Below are positions 17,501 to 25,385 of a stretch of DNA of 38,444 nt, piece after piece. The notes beneath the pieces were generated by a model that saw only the letters and a program-made list of their open reading frames with translations, did not search any database and was not told the DNA's origin. The stretch comes from an uncultured Verrucomicrobiota bacterium (GTDB lineage Bacteria; Verrucomicrobiota; Verrucomicrobiia; Limisphaerales; UBA9464): NCBI GenBank assembly GCA_903842505.1, contig CAIMMI010000145.1:1-38444 (forward strand), read 5' to 3'. The position numbers were made by a program, and so were the translations under genes. Position 1 is the stretch's first letter, and each line of letters opens with the position of its first letter.

Positions 17501-18281
17501 CCTCGCCGCCCTCACCGAGGCTGTGAGCAGCACCCACGGCGAATGCATCGCCCGCACCGCCGCCCGCGACGAGCACCTCGGCCGCCGCCCCACCGAAGAC
17601 CCGGAACCCACCGTCCTCGCCGACCTCGCGCAACGACGCGTCCATCTGCAGGAGACGGAGGATCAGCTGGCCAAGGCCAAGGCTGAAATCCTTCAGGACG
17701 ACTTCCGTCGTTCCCAGTCCGCTGAACTCATTGAACAGCTCAATCGCCAGCGCGCCCAGGCGGCGCCCTGGCAACAATTGAATGCGTTGATCGGTTCCGC
17801 CGACGGCGCCCGGTTCCGATCCATCGCCCAGCGCCACACGCTCGACCTGCTGCTCCTGGATGCCAACGCCCAACTCGAACTCATCGCCGCCCGCTACCGT
17901 CTCGAACGCCTTCCCGAATCATTGAACCTGGTCGTGATCGACCGCGACATGGGCGACGAACGGCGCGGCGTCCACTCGCTCTCCGGTGGCGAATCGTTCC
18001 TCGTCTCACTGGCCCTGGCCCTGGGTCTGGCCTCCCTCACCTCCAGCCGCGTCCGGATCGAGTCCCTGTTCATCGACGAAGGCTTCGGCAGCCTCGACCA
18101 GGAAACCCTGAACACCGCGATGGGCGCCCTCATGCACCTCGAAGCCCAGGGCCGGAAGGTCGGTGTCATCTCGCACGTCACCGAGATGGCCGACGCCATC
18201 CCCGTCCAGATCCGCTTGGTTCGCGGCCGTGGCGGGGCTTCGCGCCTCGTCGTCCCCGGTCAAGAATCCACGAGGCTGTAG
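14511..18281 (+). CDS. sbcC: SMC-like ATPase subunit SbcC
   Basis: ATPase/tether subunit (1256 residues, within the family range of ~1000-1250) of the SbcCD complex. The N-terminal ABC half has Walker A SGPTGSGKS at residues 36-44 and the Q-loop LAQNEFAGFLKADDKERA. Two long coiled-coil stretches flank a zinc hook, CPVCGASDHP, with C620 and C623. The C-terminal half has the signature LSGGESF at about 1157-1163 and Walker B SLFIDEGFGSLD at about 1184-1196, followed by the D-loop. All catalytic elements are intact. The TAG stop at 18279-18281 lies within the first copy of a 76-bp tandem repeat, so the last codons may have been set by that insertion. Confidence 0.95.
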   Translation: MKILRIRLRNLASLAGTHSVDFTREPLASAGLFSISGPTGSGKSTLLDALCLALYEHTPRLASARGEALPDGKDGVQQKDPANLLRRGTTEGFAEVAFIGMDGQTYTARWSVRRARQRLEGKLQKAEMAMYRGDVVEGVGGELLQGGRKTEVLEAIEQKVGLTFEQFTRAVLLAQNEFAGFLKADDKERALILQALTGSHRFERLSVAAFERERRELELIRDIESRMQGQVPLAPDLRTAAEQACEIAGHAVEESRRAVDTRVGHVGWFDRLRELEGAVVDARARHEAGLRRVEDAAPRRAELERSTEVLQSSQSLHRAERESLRQRDESVRNHAIALQRQDQARITAADAARIATEARAQLNSSRGERDAAAPILHQARTLDAELLPAADRLKSAQQERRVADTRLLESTQRSQDLATELAFHRQTLESLEQQRAGDRHLDPFLPEAAGWIERLGAALRARAQRDAARRRSSESAESLQRLTGQLEILRPSVAAVRETLARFTHEHARLRVTLQAFDTAGLARERQELDATLHLLADARTHLGTAQTLGTQINDQTHEAARLQNLISDQSRMLADIQQRQLPRAENSWITARDLLANAQAAIGNAAGSLRAGLRPSQPCPVCGASDHPYATHAPEANAMLDALRSAAEQHQRAFEDLRTESTRLETLLKTHAASLTTTHTSLSQLEQRRSAARTRAFQDPSLAEGFSLTESEALEFIGSRQTDCTRRRNELAQREEAQRRAADETDAARLRVESARQQAEAEERKLGELERSRAAAHAAQEADRSNADHAARTDLEAFAASMPLLDILPDPDKASLSDDPVPVLTRIQDRLRQLAEIESKLRQTRQLLDSSQARLDAEARELHLAREGATQAQAAEQATTLAHATLLTRRQTLLGGRSVDEETRRLDALQGTAERHVASATEAEAESGKALADATGAVRAATEALEQFTQRAAISTAAYNDWLSAFGVRTGLDLGRAYVEGVLARGEAWFTQERADLAALTEAVSSTHGECIARTAARDEHLGRRPTEDPEPTVLADLAQRRVHLQETEDQLAKAKAEILQDDFRRSQSAELIEQLNRQRAQAAPWQQLNALIGSADGARFRSIAQRHTLDLLLLDANAQLELIAARYRLERLPESLNLVVIDRDMGDERRGVHSLSGGESFLVSLALALGLASLTSSRVRIESLFIDEGFGSLDQETLNTAMGALMHLEAQGRKVGVISHVTEMADAIPVQIRLVRGRGGASRLVVPGQESTRL

Positions 18282-18494
18282 GCCCGGGTGCCCCCACCCG
18301 GCACAGTCCATGAATCGCCGCGTGAGGGCACGCGGCCTACAATCCATGACACTGTAGGCCCGGGTGCCCCACCCGGCGCAGTCCCATGCTTCGCCGCGTG
18401 AGGGCACGCGGCCTACAATCCATGACACTGTAGGCCCGGGTGCCCCCACCCGGCGCAGTCCATGAATCGCCGCGTGAGGGCACGCGGCCTACAA
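18276..18494. repeat. Three tandem copies of a 76-bp palindromic repeat
   Basis: Copies start at 18276, 18352 and 18428, a spacing of exactly 76 bp. Each contains TGTAGGCCCGGGTGCCC at the left and GGGCACGCGGCCTACA at the right, which are imperfect reverse complements and form a REP-like hairpin of about 65 nt. Between copies is a 10-base spacer ATCCATGACA. The copies differ at only a few bases (for example GGCACAG versus GGCGCAG, and CATGAAT versus CATGCTT). The sbcC stop codon is inside copy 1. A palindromic structure could end sbcC transcription. The remaining 48 bp before the next start at 18542 hold nothing else recognised. Confidence 0.9.
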
Positions 18495-18541
18495 ACTTCC
18501 GTCTCCCACTGCGACCAGGTCAGAGGCATCTTTCCCCACAC

Positions 18542-20302
18542 ATGTCCCCCTTGGAGAAACGTCGTGCGATCCCGACCTGCCGTCCGTGGTCGCTGGCCAT
18601 TGCCCTCCTGACCTTGGTGGCCGGCACAGGCCCCGTCGGGGCCCAACGCCCGCCCGGGCCCGAAGCCCATCGTCGTGAAGCGTTGACCCGGGGCGGCGAC
18701 GCCGGACGCGGGGCCCGACTCTTCGCCGACGAACGGCGCCTCGCCTGTGCGAACTGCCATTCCATCGACGGCACCGCGAGCAAGGCTGGACCGGATCTTC
18801 AGGCCATCGGCGACAAATTCGGCCGACGCGACCTCGTCGAGGCGGTGCTGAATCCATCGGCAACGATCGCGCCCGGATATGGAACTGTCGTGGTGGAGAC
18901 GAAGGCTGGCCTCCAGTACCAGGGAGTGCTCAAGCAATCGGACGCGCGCCAGATCCAGATCATGGGCGGCGACGCCAAGCTCGTGAGCGTCGCGAAGGAC
19001 GACATCGCATCGCAGTCCGGTTCGACGGTTTCCCTGATGCCCGAGGCCCTGCAGGCCGGCCTGACCCCGCAGGAGTTTGCCGACCTGATCGAATACCTGA
19101 CCACGCTCAAGCAGCCGGAATCCGCGCTCGCCGGGAACCGGGGCATGCCTCGAACGATCCCGGTGCTGGCCCGGCCCGTGCGGGTGGAACCCTTCTTTAC
19201 CCAGGAGCTGCGGGTGCCACCCGCCAAGGTCAAGACCGGCCTCACGGGCATGTACCAGGTACCGGGGCGGACCAATGTGTTCCTGGTGCTCCACCAGAAG
19301 GGAATGATCTGGAAGATGGAGAAGACCGGCACCGGCGAAACGAAGACCGTGTTCGCCGACCTCACCTCCGAGGTTTTCAGCGAGCGGGGACCCAACGGAC
19401 TTCTCGGGATGACCTTTCATCCGAAGTTCCGCCAAAACCGGAAATACTACCTCAAACATCAGGTCTTCGAGGCAGGCACGGTCACCACGGTCATCGTGGA
19501 GAAGCAGTTCTCGTCCGACCTCGAGGGCGACTCCGGCGTCCCGGGCCGACGCCTGATCCAGATCCAGAGCGTCGCCGAGGATCATAGCGGCGGATGCGTC
19601 GAGTTCGGGCCGGACGGGTTCCTTTACTTCGCCATGGGCGACACCGGCCCGCACAACGATCCCAACGGCCACGCCCAGAACATGGGCCTGCTGCTCGGCA
19701 AGATGATGCGCATCGACGTGGACCACACCGATCCCGGCAAGGCTTACGCCATCCCGCGCGATAATCCATTCGTCGGCCAGACCGGCGTCCCGCCCGAGAT
19801 CTGGGCCTCCGGCTTCCGCAATCCCTGGCGCTTCTGTTTTGATCCCGCCAATGGCGACCTGTGGCTCGCAGACGTCGGGCAGGATCGGGTCGAGGAAGTG
19901 GCGCTCGTGCGGCGCGGGGAGAACCACGGCTGGAGTGTGTACGAGGGATTTGAACCGTTCTCGAACCAGTACCGCCGGGAAGGCCGGACGTTCACTCCCC
20001 CGGTCTTTGCCTACGGCCGCAAATACGGCAACTCGGTCACCGGCGGATACGTCTATCGCGGGGACAAGCAGTCCTCATTCAACGGCGTCTATCTGTGCGG
20101 CGATTACACCTCCAAACGGATCTTCGGCGTGCGCCAGGAAAAGGGTGTGCTGAAGGACGTCCGCCAGGTGGCCACCGTCCCTCAGGGCCTTGTCTCCTTC
20201 GGCACGGACGAAGCCGGGAACCTCTACGTTGTGGGCTTCGATGGCATGGTCTACCGCATGGACTTCAGCGGGTCGCGGTTTGATGGAGAGGCGACGGAGT
20301 AG
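18542..20302 (+). CDS. Secreted cytochrome c fused to a sugar dehydrogenase-like propeller
   Basis: A 586-residue exported protein. The signal peptide at residues 1-35 (SLAIALLTLVAGTGPVGAQ) is followed by a heme-binding domain with CANCH (C69, C72, H73), where the Met/His-type c heme binds. It continues in the 'putative heme-binding' style seen in Planctomycetota and Verrucomicrobiota (PDLQAIGDKFGRRDLVEAVLNPS), then GYGTVVVETKAGLQYQGVL. From about residue 210 a six-bladed glucose/sorbosone dehydrogenase-like (GSDH) propeller follows: LLGMTFHPKF, FGPDGFLYFAMGDTG, RNPWRFCFDPANGDLWLADVGQ and GGYVYRG. These enzymes oxidise sugars and would pass electrons to the heme. I chose the ATG at 18542 over the upstream in-frame start, which lies in the repeat. 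The cofactor (PQQ) is inferred, not seen. Confidence 0.9.
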   Translation: MSPLEKRRAIPTCRPWSLAIALLTLVAGTGPVGAQRPPGPEAHRREALTRGGDAGRGARLFADERRLACANCHSIDGTASKAGPDLQAIGDKFGRRDLVEAVLNPSATIAPGYGTVVVETKAGLQYQGVLKQSDARQIQIMGGDAKLVSVAKDDIASQSGSTVSLMPEALQAGLTPQEFADLIEYLTTLKQPESALAGNRGMPRTIPVLARPVRVEPFFTQELRVPPAKVKTGLTGMYQVPGRTNVFLVLHQKGMIWKMEKTGTGETKTVFADLTSEVFSERGPNGLLGMTFHPKFRQNRKYYLKHQVFEAGTVTTVIVEKQFSSDLEGDSGVPGRRLIQIQSVAEDHSGGCVEFGPDGFLYFAMGDTGPHNDPNGHAQNMGLLLGKMMRIDVDHTDPGKAYAIPRDNPFVGQTGVPPEIWASGFRNPWRFCFDPANGDLWLADVGQDRVEEVALVRRGENHGWSVYEGFEPFSNQYRREGRTFTPPVFAYGRKYGNSVTGGYVYRGDKQSSFNGVYLCGDYTSKRIFGVRQEKGVLKDVRQVATVPQGLVSFGTDEAGNLYVVGFDGMVYRMDFSGSRFDGEATE

Positions 20303-20359
20303 GAGCCTGGAGCGCATTCAGCATTGCCAGCGAGGGCCACTTGCAGCGGTGTTTGCGGC

Positions 20360-20844
20360 ATGCAGGTCGACCCGGCTGATCCCGCCAGAGCCAGCTTCTC
20401 TTCCATCCGCCAATTCCGCGGAATCTCCGAGCGACTGGCAACCGCCGGCCAACCCACGGCCGGGCAGTTCGCGTTGATCCGGGAGGCGGGCTATGAGGTC
20501 GTGATCAACCTGGCCTCACCACCTCGGACGACGCCCTCGCCAACGAGGGCAGCCTCGTGGCGGGGTTGGGGATGTCCTACGTCCACATCCCGGTGGACTT
20601 CGCGCAACCGAAGGAAAGCGACTTTGAGGTTTTCGCCGGCGTTCTCGACGCGTTTCGCGGGCGCCGGGTCTTCATCCATTGCGCGATGAACATGCGGGTC
20701 TCGGCTTTTGTGTTCCTCTACCGCGTCCTGCGCGGCGAGGCGACGCAGACCGAGGCCCTGCGCGACTTGAAGGCCATCTGGGAGCCCGACGGAACGTGGG
20801 CCCGATTCATCGAGGACCGGCTTCCACCTCTTCCCCGGCATTGA
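20360..20844 (+). pseudogene. Protein tyrosine phosphatase-like gene broken by a one-base frameshift
   Basis: The first part (ATG at 20360) reads IRQFRGISERLATAGQPTAG and GYEVVINLA up to base 20515. The next base run gives nonsense in that frame. The sequence continues in the +1-shifted frame as TTSDDALANEGSLVAGLGMS, YVHIPVDFAQPKESDFEVF and VFIHCAMNMRVSAFVF to the stop at 20842-20844. Restoring one C after position 20515 would join the two into NLALTTSDD. The family (DSP/DUF442-like phosphatases) has a catalytic HC..N.R.S loop, here HCAMNMRVSAF, still intact. This is a real pseudogene, or a sequencing error at a short C run. The second part also has an ATG at 20572 and could be translated alone without its N-terminus. 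Confidence 0.8.
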
Positions 20845-20887
20845 CGTGCGTCGGACATCAGGAATGTTGAAGGCCTTGCTGAACGCG

Positions 20888-21277
20888 ATGAATCCCTCCT
20901 CCCCCAATCCCGCGCGGAACGTTCTCGGCGAACGCCTTGAACCCTGCTGCTTCGCGCCGCTCACCGGATTCTTCCGCGATGGCTACTGCCGCACCGATAC
21001 CCACGACAGGGGACGCCACGTCGTTTGCGCGCAGGTGACGGCCGAGTTTCTGGCCTTCAGCCGCGACGCCGGGAACGACCTCTCGACCCCACGCCCCGAG
21101 TACGAATTCCCCGGGCTTCAACCGGGCGACCGATGGTGCCTTTGCGCCCTGCGCTGGAAGGAAGCCTTCGACGCCGGCTGTGCTCCTCCGGTCGTCCTGG
21201 AAGCCTGCCACGAACGCGTCCTCGACTTCATCCCGCTCGCTGCCCTCCAAAGCCATGTCCTCCGTCCCGGCGCCTGA
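20888..21277 (+). CDS. DUF2237 family protein
   Basis: A 129-residue small protein with the whole DUF2237 signature: NVLGERLEPC at the start, PLTGFFRDGYC, HVVCAQVTAEFLAFSRDAGN, PGLQPGDRWCLCALRW and PPVVLEACHERVL. The conserved cysteines suggest metal or redox binding, but the function is unknown. I took the ATG at 20888 (MNPSSPNPARN); starts at 20864 and 20846 are possible and lack any stronger ribosome site. Its stop codon overlaps the selO start by 23 bases, so translation is probably coupled. The broken phosphatase gene lies immediately upstream and in the same direction. Confidence 0.9.
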   Translation: MNPSSPNPARNVLGERLEPCCFAPLTGFFRDGYCRTDTHDRGRHVVCAQVTAEFLAFSRDAGNDLSTPRPEYEFPGLQPGDRWCLCALRWKEAFDAGCAPPVVLEACHERVLDFIPLAALQSHVLRPGA

Positions 21278-22730
21278 TTCCGCCTCCCGCCCGGGCGGCG
21301 GTTGGCGCTTCGACAACTCGTACGCCCGCCTCCCAGCGGCGTTCTTCAGCCGCGTCCAGCCAACTCCGGTCTCCCACCCACGCGTCGTCCTCTTCAATCC
21401 AACCCTCGCGAACGCACTGGGCCTCGACGTCACCAACCTTTCCCTGCCCTCGGCCGCGTCGGTCTTCGCCGGCAACGAACTCCCTCCCGGCGCCGATCCC
21501 ATCGGCCAGGCCTACGCCGGCCATCAATTCGGCAACCTGACCCGACTCGGCGACGGCCGGGCCATCCTCCTCGGCGAACAAGTCACTCCATCCGGGGCCC
21601 GCTTCGACATCCAACTCAAGGGACCCGGCCCCACGCCTTACTCGCGTCGGGGAGATGGTCGCGCCGCGCTCGGCCCGATGTTGCGCGAGTACCTCATCAG
21701 CGAGGCCATGCACGCCTTGGGTATTCCCACCACCCGGAGTCTCGCTGTGGCCACGACCGGCGAACCGGTCTTTCGCGACGAACCCCTTCCCGGCGCCGTC
21801 CTGACGCGCGTCGCTGCGAGCCACATCCGGGTCGGCACCTTCGTCCTGTTCTCCGCGCTGGGTGACGTCGACTCGCTCCGCCTCCTCGTCGAGCACACCC
21901 GGCAACGCCATTTCCCGAACCTCACCCAGCATCCAGAGAATCCAGCGCTCGCGCTCCTGGAAGGCGCCATCGAAAGCCAGGCCTTCCTCATCGCCCAATG
22001 GATGCGCGTGGGCTTCGTCCACGGCGTGATGAATACCGACAACATGGCGCTCTCCGGCGAGACAATCGACTACGGCCCGTGCGCCTTCATCGACACCTAC
22101 GATCCGGACGCGGTGTTCAGCTCCATCGATCACCAGGGCCGCTACGCCTTCGGCAACCAACCCAGCATCGCCGGATGGAATCTCGCCCGGTTCGCCGAGG
22201 CATTGATTCCCGTCCTCCACCCGGATTCAGCGCAGGCCCTCCCGCTGGCGCAGGAAGCCATCCGACAGTTCCCAGCCCGGTTCACAAGGCATTGGCTGGA
22301 GGCCATGCGCGGAAAGCTCGGGCTCTTCTCGGAAGAACCCGGGGACGAAGCCCTCATCAACGACCTGCTCACCGCGCTCCTCGAAGGCCGGGCCGACTAC
22401 ACCCATTCCTTCCGGTCACTGCACCCAGACCAAGCCTCCGGTCCGATCCCGCCGGATTGGCACAACCGTTGGACGGGCCGACTCCGCCAACAGCCGCAAA
22501 CCCGGGAAGCCGTCCTCCACCGGATGCGCGCCCACAACACGGCCGTGATCCCGCGGAACCATGAGGTCGAGGCGGCCCTCGACGACGCCACCCGACGGGC
22601 CGACCTTTCCCGATTCCATCGCCTCCTGCAGGCAGTCTCCCAACCGTACGACGAAACCGGTCAGCCGCAGGAATTCCTGAACCCACCGCCCGCCGGAACA
22701 CCGCGTTGCACGACGTTCTGCGGAACCTGA
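21255..22730 (+). CDS. selO: Protein adenylyltransferase SelO (YdiU)
   Basis: A 491-residue pseudokinase-fold enzyme that AMPylates serine, threonine and tyrosine residues of target proteins and is linked to redox stress in E. coli. Family hallmarks: NSYARLPAAFFSRVQP near the start, YAGHQFGNLTRLGDGRA, DIQLKGPGPTPYSRRGDGRA, the FVHGVMNTDNMAL loop and the metal-binding DYGPCAFIDTYDP. The middle PSIAGWNLARFAEAL and the end with a C-terminal cysteine (CTTFCGT) match full-length SelO. Length is as expected. The ATG at 21255 follows a run of non-homologous residues in frame. It overlaps the DUF2237 gene by 23 bases. It ends before a 120-bp gap holding a dispersed repeat. Confidence 0.95.
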   Translation: MSSVPAPDSASRPGGGWRFDNSYARLPAAFFSRVQPTPVSHPRVVLFNPTLANALGLDVTNLSLPSAASVFAGNELPPGADPIGQAYAGHQFGNLTRLGDGRAILLGEQVTPSGARFDIQLKGPGPTPYSRRGDGRAALGPMLREYLISEAMHALGIPTTRSLAVATTGEPVFRDEPLPGAVLTRVAASHIRVGTFVLFSALGDVDSLRLLVEHTRQRHFPNLTQHPENPALALLEGAIESQAFLIAQWMRVGFVHGVMNTDNMALSGETIDYGPCAFIDTYDPDAVFSSIDHQGRYAFGNQPSIAGWNLARFAEALIPVLHPDSAQALPLAQEAIRQFPARFTRHWLEAMRGKLGLFSEEPGDEALINDLLTALLEGRADYTHSFRSLHPDQASGPIPPDWHNRWTGRLRQQPQTREAVLHRMRAHNTAVIPRNHEVEAALDDATRRADLSRFHRLLQAVSQPYDETGQPQEFLNPPPAGTPRCTTFCGT

Positions 22731-22851
22731 TCCCAGAACCGTAGCTGCGGACGTCAGGACGCAGGGCCAATCCTGCCAGCCCAAAGGTTGGCTGATCTGA
22801 CGCCTTTCGCGGGGTAGAAGCGGACTTCCGGACACAGCTGACATCAGCCCC
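22731..22851. other. Gap between convergent selO and purE, with one dispersed repeat copy
   Basis: The 22-bp segment at 22741-22762 (GTAGCTGCGG then ACGTCAGGACGC) is a diverged member of the GTAGC...GAGGC family. No intrinsic terminator stands out for either gene. Confidence 0.5.
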
Positions 22852-23376
22852 TCACGCCGTCGCACCCGGTACGCGGTTCGCGAGCACAGCTTCCGTCTGG
22901 CGCGTGCGGAAGGCGTCATAAGCCTCACGGAAGCGCGGATGCTTCGCCCCGAGAATCGCGGCTGCGAGCAGCGCGGCATTCACGGCACCCGCTCGCCCGA
23001 TGGCCATCGTTCCCACCGGAACACCGGCCGGCATCTGGACGATGCTCAGGAGGGAGTCCATGCCGTTGAGGGCCTTGGACTGGACGGGCACCCCGAGCAC
23101 CGGCAGGACCGTCTTGCTCGCGCACATCCCGGGCAAGTGGGCTGCGCCCCCGGCTCCGGCGATGATCACCTCCAACCCGCGCACAGCCGCAGAACTGGCG
23201 TACTCAAACAACAGATCGGGCGTCCGGTGCGCACTGACCACCGAGGCCTCAAACGGAATGCCGAAATCCTCCAACTGCTTTGCAGCATGCTGCATCGTCT
23301 CCCAGTCCGACTGGCTTCCCATGATGATCCCAACCAACGGACCGGTCGCGGTCCCCGAAGCGATGCCCAAACTCAT
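22852..23376 (-). CDS. purE: N5-carboxyaminoimidazole ribonucleotide mutase PurE (class I)
   Basis: Purine biosynthesis enzyme (174 residues) that moves the carboxyl group of N5-CAIR to C4 to give CAIR. Class I motifs are all seen: [60 protein letters not shown] and [17 protein letters not shown]. The active-site histidine (SAHR) is present. The usual partner purK is not adjacent. The gene runs on the minus strand 89 bp after the end of the Rpn nuclease, so it may share a transcript with it but more likely has its own promoter in the gap. Confidence 0.95.
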   Translation of the reverse strand: MSLGIASGTATGPLVGIIMGSQSDWETMQHAAKQLEDFGIPFEASVVSAHRTPDLLFEYASSAAVRGLEVIIAGAGGAAHLPGMCASKTVLPVLGVPVQSKALNGMDSLLSIVQMPAGVPVGTMAIGRAGAVNAALLAAAILGAKHPRFREAYDAFRTRQTEAVLANRVPGATA

Positions 23377-23465
23377 GCCGAGAGGCTAGTGCCACGCCTA
23401 CGCGTGACGCGAGCGGTTTGGAGGGCTGGCCCCCCCTGCTTCCCGCGAACATCCGCTTCGCCGGA

Positions 23466-24494
23466 TCAACTGCCAATCCGTGCCTCAAACTCCGCCATCG
23501 TGGACATCGTGAAGACCGATCGGGCCAACGCCCTCAGCCGGGCCTCGTCCTGGATCGCGTCCACCCGAGCCCGAAACGCATCGCCGCAGGGCCCGAAGCG
23601 GTCGCTGACCAGATCCAGAAGCAGGTCCCGCGCGGCTGCATGGCGGCCCCGCTCCAGACCCCGCTCCAGACCCCGCTCCAGACCCCGCTCCAGGCCTTGC
23701 TCCAGGCCTTGCGCCCGGCCCTGTTCCCGCCCTGCCTCCAGCCCCTCTTCCCACACGATCCGCTCGTAGGTACTCCGTCGCTTCGTTTGCATGCTCGCCT
23801 CCATCTGTTTCACATCTTTCCTCAATCTTAGCTCCTCCTCCTCCGGCAACGCCAGCAGCCAGTGGATCAGGCGCATCACCTCCCGGACCTCCAATTCTCC
23901 CATTCCCGACTCAAGCAGTTGCCTCACCAATCCCAGCTTCCCGCTCCGCCGGGCCCTCATGTTCCGTCCCGTGCCCTGCGCGATGCGATGTGCTTCGATC
24001 ACCCGCGCCACCGGGTTCCCGGCTTTGATCCATGGCTCCAGATCCAGGTCGGTGAGCTTGCAGATCCCATAGTCGAACCGAAGCGATGATGCAGGGCCCC
24101 GGAATTCGTACGCCTTGGGACGCCACCGCTGATTCGCATCCGCGAGGATCACGACGCTCGTCGGCATCCAGCCAAACCGGTCCAGAATCCGGCACAGGTA
24201 ACGGAACATCCGGAACGGCAGTTGGTCGTCCCGCTGTGCCTGAACCTCCACGTGCACCAGCAACACGTCCTTGGCCCCATCCTTCCGTTGCACCTCCACC
24301 AGCTTGTCGACCCGCATGGGACCGCCTTCGGAATCGCGGACGATCTCCTGAAGTTCGGTGTCCAGAAAGCGCGGCGGGGCGGACCAGTCGATCTGGTCAG
24401 CCAGGCGCGGGAACGCGAGGGAAAGGCAGGGCTGGAGGAACGTCTCCAGCGTTGCCTTCCACGCGGCGTCATATTCCGTGACGGGATTCAACAC
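23466..24494 (-). CDS. Rpn-family PD-(D/E)XK nuclease (TIGR01784/putative transposase type), intact
   Basis: A 342-residue protein of the recombination-promoting nuclease group. The PD-(D/E)XK core is visible: MRVDKLVEVQ with D63, then LLVHVEVQAQRDD with E83 and Q85. RMFRYLCRILDRFGW is followed by SVVILADANQRWRP, a family hallmark. Such proteins cut DNA non-specifically, raise recombination, and some have been linked to phage defence or mobile DNA. A C-terminal region with GLER tetrapeptide repeats (residues ~245-280) and a helix bundle probably serves in oligomerisation. The start is a GTG at 24494, 24 residues ahead of FLQPCLSLAFP. No other transposon gene or inverted repeats flank it. Its degraded sister is at 12481-13134. 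Confidence 0.82.
   Translation of the reverse strand: MLNPVTEYDAAWKATLETFLQPCLSLAFPRLADQIDWSAPPRFLDTELQEIVRDSEGGPMRVDKLVEVQRKDGAKDVLLVHVEVQAQRDDQLPFRMFRYLCRILDRFGWMPTSVVILADANQRWRPKAYEFRGPASSLRFDYGICKLTDLDLEPWIKAGNPVARVIEAHRIAQGTGRNMRARRSGKLGLVRQLLESGMGELEVREVMRLIHWLLALPEEEELRLRKDVKQMEASMQTKRRSTYERIVWEEGLEAGREQGRAQGLEQGLERGLERGLERGLERGRHAAARDLLLDLVSDRFGPCGDAFRARVDAIQDEARLRALARSVFTMSTMAEFEARIGS
23647..23754 (-). repeat. 12-bp tandem repeat coding for GLER tetrapeptides
   Basis: Eight to nine 12-bp units of the type CCCCGCTCCAGA (plus-strand sequence). The first three are perfect, the later ones degenerate. On the minus strand they code for repeats of GLER and GQEQ-like tetrapeptides in the Rpn protein. 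The tract keeps reading frame, so its length can vary by whole tetrapeptides. Confidence 0.75.
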
Positions 24495-24571
24495 CCCCTG
24501 CTACGCCGCAACGCACGAAAGGTTACCGCTCCTGTTCGCCTCAGCCGGCGCAAGGAGTAGCGCCGTCGACC

Positions 24572-25342
24572 TTACTGCTGCGGGAACATTCCCGCGGTCC
24601 ATCCGCCGTCGACGGCAAGGGCAGCCCCCGTGACGAAGCTCGCCTCGTCGCTGGCCAGGAACAGCGCGGCATTGGCCACTTCTTCCGGCGTGCCCATCCG
24701 CCGCTGGGCCTGCGTCGAGGCCATCTCCCGATACGCCGCCGCCGGGTCCGGATACTCGCGCAGGCGGGCCTTCACGAAGGGGGTCTCGACGCGGCCCGGA
24801 CAGACCGCGTTGACGCGCACGCCCGTTGTGGCGTGATCGAGGGCGGCACAACGCATCATTCCGACCACGGCATGCTTGCTCGCGGTGTAGGCGAACCGGT
24901 CGACCAACCCCTCCAGACCGGCGGTGGAGCCGGTCACGACGACCGACCCGCGCTTCCGTTCCACCATGCCCGGCATCCACGTCTTGAGGGTGCGAAGGAC
25001 GCCGACAACATTGACTGATAACAGGCGCTCGAAGTCGGCGACGCTGGTGGTCAGGAGGGTTCCCACGTGGCCGATCCCCGCGTTGGCCACCAGCACGTCG
25101 ACCACCGGTACCCGTTCCAGCGCCGCCACGAAGTCCGCGTCCCGCGTGACATCGAGCTTCAGGGCATCCGCCTGTCCGCCGGCTTCCCGGATGAGCGCCA
25201 CGGTCGTCCGCGCCGCCTCCTCGTTCACGTCCGCCGCCCAGACAAAGGCACCGGCACGGGCAAAGGTCAGGGCGATGGCCTGTCCGATGCCGGATCCGGC
25301 ACCAGTGACGAGAGCGGTCTTCGAAGCGAGCGAGAAGGGCAT
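24572..25342 (-). CDS. SDR-family NAD(P)-dependent oxidoreductase
   Basis: A 256-residue short-chain dehydrogenase of the classical type. Nucleotide-binding TGAGSGIGQAIA (residues 13-24), the NAG-type motif ANAGIGH, the serine in VVVTGSTAGLEG and the YTASK catalytic motif are all present, and the C-terminal AVCPGRVETPF is typical. The end ASFVTGAALAVDGGWTAG is the standard SDR C-terminus. It would reduce a carbonyl or oxidise an alcohol; the substrate is unknown. It is the last gene of a minus-strand operon after the lactate permease (43-bp gap). A start 33 bases upstream, behind a GGGGGGA tract, is possible. With the permease next door, a hydroxy-acid or sugar substrate is plausible, but that is inference. 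Confidence 0.9.
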   Translation of the reverse strand: MPFSLASKTALVTGAGSGIGQAIALTFARAGAFVWAADVNEEAARTTVALIREAGGQADALKLDVTRDADFVAALERVPVVDVLVANAGIGHVGTLLTTSVADFERLLSVNVVGVLRTLKTWMPGMVERKRGSVVVTGSTAGLEGLVDRFAYTASKHAVVGMMRCAALDHATTGVRVNAVCPGRVETPFVKARLREYPDPAAAYREMASTQAQRRMGTPEEVANAALFLASDEASFVTGAALAVDGGWTAGMFPQQ

Positions 25343-25385
25343 GGTCCGATTGAGCCCAATTCCCCCCGGGTTCATCCACTGATTT

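Noticed and set aside
18276-18494. CRISPR-like array of three repeats
   Set aside because: The repeat unit is about 65 bp with a constant 10-bp spacer, not variable spacers, and no cas genes are near. It fits a palindromic REP-type element.
23466-24494. Insertion sequence or transposon
   Set aside because: The protein belongs to a family sometimes labelled transposase, but there are no terminal inverted repeats or target duplications and the family is a nuclease group.
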